The notes beneath the pieces were generated by a model. It was not told where the DNA came from, did not search any database, and saw only the letters and a list, made by a program, of their open reading frames with translations. From contig JAKZAP010000007.1 in assembly GCA_023053575.1 (NCBI GenBank), positions 10,615,008-10,679,007 on the forward strand: a stretch of DNA of 64,000 nt, written 5' to 3'. Below, in pieces: positions 21,240 through 30,912 of the stretch; positions within the stretch are counted from its first letter, which is position 1, and every line of letters starts with the position of its first letter. The position numbers were made by a program, and so were the translations under genes. This stretch comes from Branchinecta lynchi (Eukaryota; Arthropoda; Branchiopoda; Anostraca; Branchinectidae).

Positions 21240-22222
21240 GGGCACCTTTTTTACCAGGCAAAATAAGATACTTTGTTGATCAGAGCACTATTTTATTCTT
21301 CATGTTACATTTCTTTCCTTTCACAAGATCAAACCAATTTCGGGCGGCCGAAGCAGAGCGCACATCCATCTGCTTTTTGCCAGAACTGCATGTCATCTAG
21401 TCGAAGCCGAGGAAATTCTAAACGGTCGAACAAGATCGCCAAGAAATCGTGCCAGTGGACGGCCCTTGTCAAAAATTTGAACGAAACATCACGCTCGCAA
21501 GTTGAGATTTAAACTAGAGACTAAAAGAGCCTAAAGAGACCCTTGCCAAGAAAGGCGGAAATGTTGCCAAACAAAAATTTCACCTGACCAATCCGCCGGT
21601 ACATCAGCAAATATAACACATTTTGGGCCCTTGGTTAAAGAAAGTAATTTGCTCCAAAGGCAAGAATTTTTTCGGACCAATTAGCAACACACTTTCTAAT
21701 TGCTTTGACAGGTTACTTGTGATCAGCATGGGAGAGCGACACACCCGCCAGTAGCAGTTGGTTGGCTTCGGGAGGGGAGGACTACTTTCGATTCCCACTT
21801 AGTGATTTCTTTACTGTTAGCGAATAGTCCCTAGGACGCGCTTTCCAGTCCCGGAACCACCTTGGTTTTACTAGAGGTCAGGCACGTAGTCAGCGTTCCA
21901 AAGGAAATAATAGCGAGTCTAAAAGAGGAAAGACTAGAACTGGAATTCTAATCGATTAAATGGCAATGGTTATTTTCGAAAGTAGTTAGGAACGGGAAGT
22001 TTTTCATGCCAAAGATTTAAGTTCTGCAAAAGAAAGAGATCTCCAATTTTGCGCCAACCGTCAAGCTGACATTTCAATGTTTTATTTAGTTTACTCATAC
22101 AAATCCTGAACACGGCGCGAGCCGACTAGGTGGTTCTGCGAATCGCAAATCACATAATAGAGGGTCCAGCATAACCGCGTCACATGGGCCTTGTAAGGGA
22201 GGAAATTAGGGTATCACCTAAC
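21240..22222. other. No gene recognised
   Basis: About 1 kb of intron. Short open frames are present but show no domain or codon pattern that I would trust. Confidence 0.5.
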
Positions 22223-22229
22223 CTACAAC

Positions 22230-22397
22230 CAGGCCCGTATCCAAGAATTTATTTCGGGGGGGGGGGGTTGCCTGCCGGTCGGACAAAAAAGTACAAAAAA
22301 CACAGATCAAAGGGGAAAGCCTATAAAAATAGTTATTTTTGTATGTTTGGGGGGGGGGGGTCAACCCCCTAACCCGCCCCCCTGGATACGGCCTTGA
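22230..22397. mobile_element. Short hAT-like element, 168 bp, 7-bp flanking repeat
   Basis: It carries AGGCCCGTATCCAAG on the left and CCTGGATACGGCCTTGA on the right, inverted matches around GGCC(C)GTATCC. G tracts lie next to both ends (22256-22267, 22350-22360). CTACAAC flanks both sides (22223-22229 and 22398-22404). A related inverted copy is at 23305-23475, and a fragment at about 29508-29560. Confidence 0.6.
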
Positions 22398-22404
22398 CTA
22401 CAAC

Positions 22405-23300
22405 TCTAGATGGTAGAGAAGGAAATATTTACGATAAAGATAAACATTCAATATTATCGATGTTCATGCGGTCTTCTACACATCCACTAGTTTTACCATC
22501 TATTTGGTTTTTGCTTCCCGTTCCTGGTGTTCTGAAGTTCATGAATCCAAGCCTTATCCTGGGGGTTCCGAAATGTGTCCAGAAAGCCCGTAGTTTTTGC
22601 ATAACCCGAGTATTTCAAACTGGAGAATGAGCAACACTTCATGCTGTTTTGTTTCAAATGTTCTTTGTTGTATGGCTAAATAAGCATAATTATTATCCAC
22701 TCGATTTTTACTCCAGATAATATTTTAACGTGTCGGGCTTGAACCTAACACCCTCTTCAAATTCCCAGAGGATTCGGTGATCGCAATTCGGTTAAAGTGC
22801 GAATGCAGATTAGGACAGTAATCTGTCTAGACAAGCAAGTGTAAATTCGGAGAACATTTATCTCTGAGCTCCCGCGAAGTTGCTCCTGCATAAAACGTTA
22901 CTCTCATGATCTATATTAGATTGCCAATTTTGCCAATGACGGTTGGTGGCCACAAAATAAAAAGCAGTACTATCCTACCCTTCGTCCGAACGGAAAGACC
23001 AAGAGGTCGATGCCCCTACCACGGTCGGACGTCCCGAACGAGGCCATCATCGTGAGATCCCAAGAGGTGAAACTAAAAGCATTGAGATACCAATGGTACT
23101 TCCACTCTTCTTCTAGCAGACTGATTCATTCTCATCATCGAAACTTACAAGTTCGTACGGTGGACTGATTAGTCTGACTGATTTTCTTTCTACCAAGATC
23201 GACTCTTTTTGAGGCCTTGTGTCTTCCTACGGCACGCGGATTTCATACGGACAGGAGAAATACTGATGCGTCTTATGTCCCGCTTTCACGGGCAGACGGG
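22405..23300. other. No gene recognised
   Basis: Intronic sequence between two related short elements, with no coding match. Confidence 0.5.
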
Positions 23301-23304
23301 GTGT

Positions 23305-23475
23305 CACCAAAGCCATATCCAACGGGAGGTTAGGGGGCTCACCCCCCTCCCCCCGAAACGTCCAAAAATAATCATTTTTTGTAGCCTTTAACCTGCGATC
23401 CATGTCTTTTTTGCACTTTTTAGTCCGACCCGCGAGCAACCCCCTCCCCTGAAATAAATTCCTGGATTCGGACCT
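23305..23475 (-). mobile_element. Second copy of the 168-bp hAT-like family
   Basis: It holds AGCCATATCCAACGGGAGGTTAGGGGG at one end and GAAATAAATTCCTGGATTCGGACC at the other. The interior CCAAAAATAATCATTTTTTG and GTCCGACCCGC match the inverse of the copy at 22230-22397. Confidence 0.55.
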
Positions 23476-24155
23476 GCGTGTGACACTTTTTAAGATAAAC
23501 AGGGAACATTTCAGAATACTGGAGACAAACAGAATTTAGCGAGTGTGTATTAAAACCGGTAGGCACCTAGTGGCGCATATCCTTGTGGACCTTGCCAGAA
23601 TGATACAGTCTTGTCCACCTTTGTGCTTATGACAGACGATCACTGTCGGATGCTAACCGGCTCAAATTTCTGCAAGGATTTTCGGCACTATCATCAATTC
23701 CATATGGAAAGATGGGGATTTCTTTTAGGTTTATGATGGAAATGTAGAAAATCCGCCTGATCGTCTGCACCATTATAATCACCAATTTGTGACCATAATC
23801 GCATCCACATAGAATGGAGGAGTAGTGGATTGGTGTCGCATTTTCTCAAGTTCGTTTTGAATTCCAGAAATGAAAATGTTGACAATCTGATAACCCTTTA
23901 TCATCAGCAAAAAGTTATGGAAATTCCGGAAAATACGTAATTGAGTATTTTTTTTTTGTAGATGACAAATTTCAACAGGGGAATAAGATAACTTCCTTGT
24001 CTCCAGGATTTTAAAACTTCGGAATACAGTATCAGTGCAAGATGCTAAGCAAGAAAGGAGGGAACATTCCCGGAACTCTTGTTATTTGTTCCAAATGACG
24101 AATTTACTAAGAAACAACGGACACAAATACCCTATAACCCTCTCGGAAAACTTAC

Positions 24156-24485
24156 CGATGCACGATGCGGCAAGAAGTTTGATCACAATATCCTTCAGGA
24201 ACAAATACTCTGCATCCACAGTGCATGCACCAATAGCGGTCAAAATAGGGGTTGCAACGTATGTTCCAAAGCTAAGGGTAAGAATGGCGAAGGAACTGGG
24301 CTTGAGCAGAAGCACCGTGACCCATGCAAATAAAAATGATGGGATTGGTCCGAAAAACTTCTTCAACCTCTCCTTTAAGGGGAGGGGGGCTGATTTGGGT
24401 TTGGGGGTAAAAGCTGTAAGGAGGTAGATATACTCAGCGCCAGACTTGGGAACGAGGGTGCCAAGCTCGCAGTAACATAAAGCTC
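24156..24485 (-). CDS. SLC7 transporter exon 4a (variant copy: TM2 end, TM3, loop)
   Basis: This 330-nt exon has acceptor TTTTTTTTCCAG and donor CATCG|GTAAGT and is phase 1 at both ends. It encodes (G)ALCYCELGTLVPKSGAEY, then IYLLTAF and a 19-residue insert rich in P and K (TPKPKSAPLPLKERLKKFF). GPIPSFLFAWVTVLLLKPSS, AILTLSFGTY and a cysteine in GACTVD follow, ending IKLLAASCI. It is colinear with exon 4b (26233-26475): about 55-60% of the aligned core is the same by eye, with 29 extra codons in two places. Either copy joins exons 3 and 5 in frame. The open frame, good splice sites and conserved core argue for function. A dead duplicate is the alternative, but no stop or frameshift supports it. 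Confidence 0.88.
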
Positions 24486-24517
24486 CTGGAAAAAAAAGGT
24501 CATGCACTACACAAATG

Positions 24518-24665
24518 GACTGTAAAAAGTTTCTCCGAATAAGGATGCAGTATTTGCTACTGGGATTAATCTTATCTCTATTGGGATGAGATTTATCCGA
24601 ATTAGGTGTAATCAAAGATAAGATTAATCCCAGTAGCAAATACTGCAAGATTTTTTTTTACAGTG
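24518..24665. mobile_element. Palindromic MITE, CACTGTAAAAA family, copy 1
   Basis: The two halves are inverted: GCAGTATTTGCTACTGGGAT and, further on, its complement ATCCCAGTAGCAAATACTGC. The outer ends are (G)ACTGTAAAAA and ..TTTACAGTG. TG is present on both sides. It lies 32 bp outside the acceptor of exon 4a. Read on the SLC7 strand, its inner end gives AACTTTTTACAG, which looks like a splice acceptor. Confidence 0.85.
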
Positions 24666-24699
24666 TGCTAGAAATTACAAATTAGGGAAGCCATGCAAG

Positions 24700-25440
24700 T
24701 GGGAAGCACACAGGTCTTTGAAAGAGAAAGATGGAAACCTTGAATTTTTGGCATAAATGAATATGAATCCTTGGCATTACCGGGTGTCTATCAGCTGCGA
24801 GGTAAGAAAATCTTTTCGCTCTGAAGAACTTCAGCTGTACTTTGCTCCTAAGGGCTGAAAATTATGCCGGAGGAAAGGATTGAAGGATCACTTCGTCTAT
24901 TCCACATGAAGTGTAGCAGTAGGTACACCGCCGGTAATCCTCAAATCCTAATTTCCAAAGCTACCACATTACAAGCTAGCCTCAAATGAGGAGGTCATTC
25001 AGATACGCAAGAGAGAAGGTGTCGCGGGTATCAAGACTTGTTCAAATTGTGTAGTAAACTGCATAAGAGCAGTACACTGCAAGCACAAGCAGGCCGGGGA
25101 GCACGCTAGGCCAGATTGGCTTATACTATGCTCTCCCCTGCGAATTCCATTTTATATATCGCTCTGTTCATTTTTGCTTCTCTAAATTCCTGCTCCGCCT
25201 CCGTCCTTGGAACCGAAATAGTAAAATCGTCACAGCTTACAACATCACTGACCCACTTACAGCAGTTGGACAACTTTTACAAACAATAATATTAAGCATC
25301 AATCGGAGAGCATTCTCTACAACAGGATAGTTTAGTAGATATGATAATGTTGTCGTAATCTTCATGTTTGTCTGGTCTCCTCTTGTTATAGTGTTTCCTT
25401 ATTCTTTTCTTTCTTTATCCTATGCCATGTGATTTTTGAT
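24700..25440. other. Intron between exon copies, first part
   Basis: No exon seen. The right part (about 25000-25440) may be a LINE 3' untranslated region, because it runs into GTGAAAAATAAAATTATTATT, but no protein fragment confirms this. Confidence 0.4.
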
Positions 25441-25484
25441 CGGTGAAAAATAAAATTATTATTATTTTTATTATTATTATTATA
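25441..25484. repeat. ATT trinucleotide microsatellite
   Basis: AATAAAATTATTATTATTTT then TATTATTATTATTATAT. The AATAAA just before it suggests the tail of a plus-strand retroposon. Confidence 0.85.
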
Positions 25485-25499
25485 TTTCTCAAGCTCCGT

Positions 25500-26232
25500 T
25501 TGAAATCCTATCATCTTTATGATTCTATTTGTGATTAGTGAGAGGGCTCCAATCGCTAGAAGTGATTGATTGGGCTACGAAACTCCTTTGAGCTGACAAC
25601 GAAAAGCTCCAAATTGGCGTCCTGTCTCGAAAAACTGTCACCAAAACTGACAGATCCTAGCAAAAACGAAATATAAGCAGAGAAGGTAAGATTGTGTTTG
25701 GCAATATTCGAAAATACCTTGTTTATCATATTTGGACGTTTGGAGAAAACATAGAAACATGATTTTCGGCAGGATAAATCTCGACGGCGGTACCGTATTT
25801 TCTTAGTACAATATTTTGTACCGAGTATTCCTGAAAGAAGTTTTTTCTGAAAGGTTGTAACTGGGAAAAGTGTGATTCGACCTTGGACGCGATCTTCATC
25901 TTGTGCTTTAAGATAATAAGTGTATTTAAAAGCCCAGGGGCCATATACATATTTGGCATTAGTATATTTGACATCTTGTGCATTAAGTGGGTCCACCACT
26001 CACAATCGTAAGTCCATTGTAGCCGTACTCGTCCGGACCCGGCGTGCTCTCATTGGCTGAAAACCGCCAAAATGGCCGCTTAGGACACGTCAAATCAGTG
26101 ACGGTTCATTTGTCTTCAAACACTTACTACCACACGCATCTGAATGATCCTCTTTTACTACAGGCACGCCAGTGGGGAACAGGTTCACGCTCATTCAAAA
26201 TTTACGCATGCCAACATTATCATGCATCCTAC
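25500..26232. other. Intron between exon 4 copies, second part
   Basis: A 147-codon minus frame lies at 25556-25999, but it has no recognised domain and no SLC7 similarity. I do not call it a gene. Confidence 0.45.
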
Positions 26233-26475
26233 CAATCGTGGCTGCACAGACGAGCTTCACGACGTAGTCGGGTGGCTCGCAGCCAACTGTGAAGGGTTCC
26301 ACCGAGTATTTGGCGAATGATAAGCTGATGATGGCTAACTGGGATGGCTTGAGCAGAAACGTTGAGACCCAGCAGAATAGAAATGCTGGCATGGAGCCAA
26401 AGGCCTCAAGGAAGTAAGCATACTCGGCGCCAGACTGGGTAATCATAGTTCCCAGTTCTGCATAGGAAAGGGCTC
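26233..26475 (-). CDS. SLC7 transporter exon 4b (canonical copy: TM2 end, TM3, loop)
   Basis: This 243-nt exon has acceptor TTGTGCTGCAG and donor GATTG|GTAGGA and is phase 1 at both ends. It encodes (G)ALSYAELGTMITQSGAEY, AYFLEAFGSMPAFLFCWV, STFLLKPSQLAIISLSF, then VGCEPPDYVVKLVCAATI. SGAEYAYxLEAFGxxPAFLF and LLKPSxxAI are family signatures. The Cys of CEPP aligns with the residue that links LAT proteins to the SLC3 heavy chain (C164 in human LAT1). Length and spacing are those usual in the family. The donor GTAGGA is weaker than the GTAAGT of exon 4a, which might favour regulated choice (inference). Confidence 0.95.
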
Positions 26476-26989
26476 CTGCAGCACAAGAAAAACGTCAGTG
26501 TACATTACTGCTACGATACGGGTCGGCTCTGGCAGTACTGAATTTTCGTTGTCTTCAAACTGCTAGCTCCTATTTTCAAATTTATTCAGAGTATCAGCAG
26601 GAAAGAAACTTATGTCGAAGAATTTGGAGGGCAGTTGGAAACTTGATTTGTTCTTTTTAAACTATAAGTTTTGCGTTCTGAAGTGCTTTGGCTTAAAGGC
26701 ACAAACAACTTGACTAGGCAACTTTCGGCCATCAAACCGACCTGGGGGGCTTAGATAAAGATAAAGGGACTTCTTGTCGACAGGACCCCCCTTCTTTGTT
26801 ATCTCGAACCCCCCTTAGTGTTCCCAAAGCTAGCTGGCAGGCCCTTGCCCCTTATGCACTGCAAAAGTTCGCCTTTTGCCGTGTTTCGGCCATAGTATCG
26901 GGATAGTAGTCAAGAGGTCGTGCGTTATCAATCAATTACAGGTTTACAGGTTTGTTTCCTTCCCCGAAGTTGAACCAGAGGATTGACAG

Positions 26990-27025
26990 CCTGACGAGGA
27001 CCCTTGCCTAGAAGGGCAGAAATAT
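26990..27025 (+). repeat. Recurrent hairpin motif CCTGANGAGG..CCGAAATAT, copy 1
   Basis: CCTGACGAGGACCCTTGCCT then AGAAGGGCAGAAATAT. CCCTT pairs with AAGGG. It is preceded by ..GTTGAACCAGAGGATTGACAG and followed by CGCTGATGAAGAATCGTAGC, both shared with the inverted copy at 49705-49740. Confidence 0.8.
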
Positions 27026-27926
27026 CGCTGATGAAGAATCGTAGCTGACGTATCCGTTGTAAGCATTGTTTAAATAAATGTTTCAAAGTCAGCTTGGGCT
27101 CAAAGAATATTTATGTTCGATTCCTACTCCTGGCACACAAACCTTTTGCGTTTTTTCTACTAACTCAAAAGTGGAATTCTCGGAGACTGCCCGGAAACTG
27201 CAATGGTCGTAACGAGAATTTTTCTTACTCTCAATATCGGCTCAGGGTACATTCTTGATATGTCAGCTAGCTCCCCGAGTCAAGTTTTCTGTGCCTTTAA
27301 GGTTCTCGAATTTAGTTTTCGTAAAAGATCGGCGAATTAACAAAACGCAGGGTATGATATGTCGCTTGCATGTCTGCTGCTTTTGTGCAGTATTTCCAAA
27401 ATCCATTTTAGGGATAACATACCTTCGGCCTACAGGACGTGAATCATCGTTTGCGCGGGCAAATCTAGTACAGCTTGACGTAATAATCTATAGTTACTAT
27501 TATTAGAATGGTGGAGCACGCTCTTAGCTTCACACAATACTCTACACGCCCGTGATCCTCAGGAAGAAGGAGTAAGCGTCTCCATAACGAGTCAGACTCA
27601 CGACTCAAATCAAACAAATCACGGGGATCTTCGGGAGCAGCTGTGACACCAATTCTGACTGACCCGGAGAGGCGGGAGATTTTGCATCGGCAAGGAAAGA
27701 TAGTCTTCAAGAGTATTGATAGGCGCACCGCTTTTTTCGGAAGCCAGACTTAGGCATGCTTTCCCATGTTCCTTCTACTGCTTAACGCTCGGTTTAACTA
27801 TGCCCTTCATCGGCTATGGACTCATCGAACTGAGGCACTGAAAGTAAAGGACATCCGTTTCTTCCCACTAGCCGCGCTTACAAGGCTTGCGCTGGGGGTA
27901 AAGCGGCAATGAATCAGTTCGCTTAC

Positions 27927-28028
27927 CTAGCATGGAGAGGACGCCACAAGCTCCCCAGATGATGAGACAAGATGCCACCGATTCACTCCTGTAGAGCAAA
28001 CCAGACGGCGAAACGAATATCCCAGATC
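27927..28028 (-). CDS. SLC7 transporter exon 3 (TM1 end to TM2)
   Basis: This 102-nt exon has acceptor ATTTTGCAG and donor CTAG|GTAAGC and is phase 1 at both ends. It encodes (G)[18 protein letters not shown] and [15 protein letters not shown]. With exon 2 it rebuilds GTMIGSGIF, the unwound TM1 segment that holds the amino-acid backbone in APC-fold transporters. It is followed by the VSP(x)G loop and the TM2 helix with WxxCGVLSxLG. The split Gly codon at its 3' end is completed by either exon 4 copy. Confidence 0.97.
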   Translation of the reverse strand, partial: DLGYSFRRLVCSTGVNRWHLVSSSGELVASSPC

Positions 28029-28039
28029 CTGCAAAATAA

Positions 28040-28925
28040 TTAATTTATTTTCCCCGGAAGTAATCGAGAAACATAATATATAATGCCATGACTACTGTTC
28101 TAAGGCGATGATAGACTGCTCCCGAGGGAACCTAAAGAAGGGTAATTATCGATACCTAATTAGGGCTTAGTGAACGAGATGCCGATCCTTAGGGTTCAGC
28201 TCTTCAGATCCTATTCCTCTTGACACGCGGTACCAAGGTACTAGGCTACGACGTGCTAGGCTTTAAGGGGGAACGGTACTTTAAAACTCGTAAAGAGCAG
28301 GTATACGCTTTTCCCATGTTAATTGACACTGTCTGTTTCAAGAATCTCTAGCCAAATCGACGGTGGCGGAAAAATTCCAAGGAACCTATTTGGTAGAGCT
28401 TTTTACGGGCTACAAAATGTTTAGAACAGTTTTCAAAGCCGACACGCCCTTTGCCAGGTAGGCTAGAAATAAGAAAAAAAGTGTCTTGTCCGCCAACTGG
28501 TTGTCCGCGACCTGGGTAGATTCTGTCGCGATTGATTTGGTATCGTCTGACAGCGCACTGAATAAGCGACAAAATGTATAGAATGGATTTTGGAATTTTC
28601 ATTTGCTGTAGTTTCAGTCCCTTCTTTTCTCCAAAAATCACATTTTTCTCATATCGTTTCCATACCATGGGCTGTTATCGCAAAGGTGCATCAACATCTG
28701 TAACCCCATTGGGACAGCAGAGGCTATTCACAGGGGGTCAAGAGAGAGATTAAGAAAACAGATCATTATGCCAGATTAAGAAGCAAATTATTCAAAGGAC
28801 TTTCAGTAATATGGTATGTTTTGATAAGTCAATTGCGTAGTAAACTTCAATCGTGCTAGCAAAATGAGAAAAAGGAACACGGGAGGTGATCATTTGAAAA
28901 ACGTACAAATTCATCAGGAGCGACT
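28040..28925. other. Intron 2, nothing recognised
   Basis: AT-rich intron sequence next to exon 3, without coding similarity or repeat ends. Confidence 0.5.
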
Positions 28926-28934
28926 TGAAGTAAA

Positions 28935-29400
28935 ATATCCTCCCCCCCCCTTCCAACTCCCTCACAGTGCCCAAATCTGGCCCGATTAAGTCAGAGATAT
29001 ATCCAGGTATTGTGCTTGTTCTTCCGTCAAAGTTTCACCCCAATCCCTCCCGTCTGAGCGTTTCCCAAGATTTTCGGTTCCGGCCCCTCCAACTCCCCCC
29101 CCCCCAAAGTCACCGGGTCCGCTCCGGAATTGAATCGTCTGAGACGCGAGGTCTTTCCAAATATCCAGTTTCCACCCATCCGAAATTTATATATACCTCA
29201 AGTTTGCAGATCCCACCTCCCTCTACCCCCCCCCCCAGATGGTCGGATCGAAGGAATGACTTCCGAGTTCATCTGGTCGGTTCCTTGATAAGTATGAGAA
29301 ATTTGGTCGTCCTAGCTTATGCGGTACTGTCCGTACTAGCAAAACCTGGACCGACGGACGGACAGAAAATGCAATTGATATATGGAACTTGGCAGAATGG
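28935..29400 (+). mobile_element. Family A fragment
   Basis: It shows the family order: CACAGTGCCCAAATCTGG, TTGTGCTTGTTCTTCC, CGTTTCCCAAGATTTTCGG, CACCGGGTCCG, GAGGTCTTTCC, ATGGTCGGATCG, TCGTCCTAGCTTATG and finally CCGACGGACGGACAG with a worn ATATGGAACTTGG hairpin. The 5' end is missing. Confidence 0.65.
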
Positions 29401-29504
29401 CAATCCCCAAGATTCGACGGGATCCCGCAAGAGAGTTTTATTACACTCCTTCATTCAATCAATCCAGTCTCATAGATTTTGCGGCCTTCCCGAGACCCGT
29501 GTAA

Positions 29505-29640
29505 GCAGGGCCATATCCAAGGAGGGGCGGGAGGGTTAGGGGGTTCGAGCCCCCTCCGACACTTCTATACTTTTTGGGATCCCAGAACGTAAGTGGAGGG
29601 ATACCCATGCCATCGCAAACGTTGCCCGTCTGTCTGTCTA
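29505..29640. repeat. Worn repeat junction (hAT-like fragment plus family B head)
   Basis: GGGCCATATCCAAGGAGGGG resembles the 23305-23475 element end. It is directly followed by a family B head (TTTTTGGGATCCCAGAACGT, then GATACCCATGCCATCGC). That head stops abruptly at 29640, where the RTE-like LINE begins, so the LINE may have inserted at this point. Confidence 0.5.
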
Positions 29641-30912
29641 TTGACTTACTTAACTTGACTTAAGGCTCCTGCCGCATGGGGTGCGGCGTAGAGAGCTTCG
29701 CAACTTGACTTCTCCAGGCGGACCGGTCTGCTGCTAAATGAGACGCCTCGTCGACAGCAATGTTGGCCATCACCAAGAATTTGTCGAGGCTGTCTTTCCA
29801 CCTTGTCCGAGGTCTGCCCCTCGGGCGAGACCAGCCATGTGCTTTTGGGTCGAAATCGTACACTATTCGGGCTGGCGTTGATGTCGGCATTCGTAGGAGG
29901 TGTCCGAACCATCTGAGAGACCTCTGCGCTATTTGGACGGAGAATGGCACCTGGGAGGTGAGAGTAAGCAACCTTGCGTTGCTTACAAAATCATCCCACC
30001 GGAATCCCTCAATCCGGCGAAGCTGTTTCGTCTGACAGACGTCTATCATTTTACGGATGGTTGATTTGAGGGGCCAGGTTTCAGCCGCGTAGAGCAGGAC
30101 GGAGCTTACGGATGCGTTATAGATTCGCATTTTCGTACGCCTTGAGATGTGCGGCATTCTCCATAGACTGTTGAGTCTACCGACGATGGAAGAGGCTTTC
30201 GATATTCGGCTGCATACCTCTTCGTCTACGGAGCCATCATTGGACAGCACAGAGCCGAGGTAAGTGAAGTTTTTAACGACTTCAACAAGTGTTCCGCAGA
30301 CAGTTATGGTATCAGGGTGCGAGACTGGACCTGGGGGTTCAATTGCCATAATCTTAGTTTTGAGCCAGTTGATTTTCAGCCCCACTTTTGCTGCCTCTTC
30401 CTTCAGGACTTCCAGAGCGTCAGTCAGCTGGTCGATTGAGTCGGCAACGAGAGCAATATCGTCTGCGAAGTCCGCATCCGTCAGAATGCGATCTCCAAAC
30501 TGCAGACCAAAGGGCAGGCGATTTGTAGTTCTTGTCATCACATAGTCTATCACACAATTGAACAATTCCGGGGCGGCGGCACACCCTTGGCGAACGCCAG
30601 TTTTGATATTGAATGTCGTGCTCCGTTTTCCGTTGACTTGGACGCAACTCTCGGTCTCTTCGTACAGCTTTTCAAAAAGCTTGCAGTATTTATCTGGTAG
30701 ACCCGTCGATCTAAGTATTAGCCAAACAGAGTTGCGATCGACGGAGTCAAAAGCAGCTTTGAAGTCTACGAAGGCCACGTATGCGTTCCTCCTGAATTCT
30801 CTAGTTTTCTCAATTAACTGGCGCATAGTGAAGATTTGTTCGACAGTGGACCTCCCTGGCATAAATCCGGCCTGTCTATAGGCACGATAACTGTCGAAGG
30901 GAATGAACATCA
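29641..30912 (-). mobile_element. RTE-like LINE, 5'-truncated, with open reverse transcriptase ORF
   Basis: An uninterrupted 416-codon minus-strand frame (29660-30910) encodes the central and C-terminal part of a non-LTR reverse transcriptase. The signature QAGFMPGRST is at residues 13-22, the FVDFKAAFDSV box with its first catalytic Asp at 47-57, GVRQGC at 105-110, FADD at 148-151 and FTYLGS at 215-220. A C-terminal RSLRWFGHLLRM / RPRGRPRTRWKD region follows, as in RTE-clade and related elements. The endonuclease and N-terminal RT are missing, so the first residues (MFIPFDSYRA) may be flanking sequence read by chance. The 3' end is a short (A)AGT-type tail at 29641. It lies in intron 2 in the same orientation as the SLC7 gene. 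Lack of stops suggests a young insertion. Confidence 0.9.

Noticed and set aside
22730..22800. tRNA-like stretch (GGGCTTGAACCTAACACCC)
   Set aside because: A B-box-like TTGAACCTA is present, but no cloverleaf with acceptor and anticodon stems could be formed.
24035..24427. 130-codon plus frame over exon 4a
   Set aside because: It is antisense to the well-supported SLC7 exon, whose conserved residues are in the minus frame. It is a shadow of that exon.
25556..25999. 147-codon minus frame between the two exon 4 copies
   Set aside because: Composition is unremarkable, with no similarity to SLC7 or any family I know and no matching splice phase. It is probably a chance frame in an intron.
26990..27060. 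Functional hammerhead ribozyme
   Set aside because: CTGANGA, stem II and GAAA are in the right order, but the bases around CTGA and after the possible cleavage site do not pair (C opposite C), and stem III needs a bulged, long-loop fold. Reported only as a conserved motif.
28967..29539. 190-codon plus frame
   Set aside because: It translates family A repeat sequence (KFHPNPSRLSV.., SPGSAPELNRLRRE-like) and ends in the next repeat. Not a gene.
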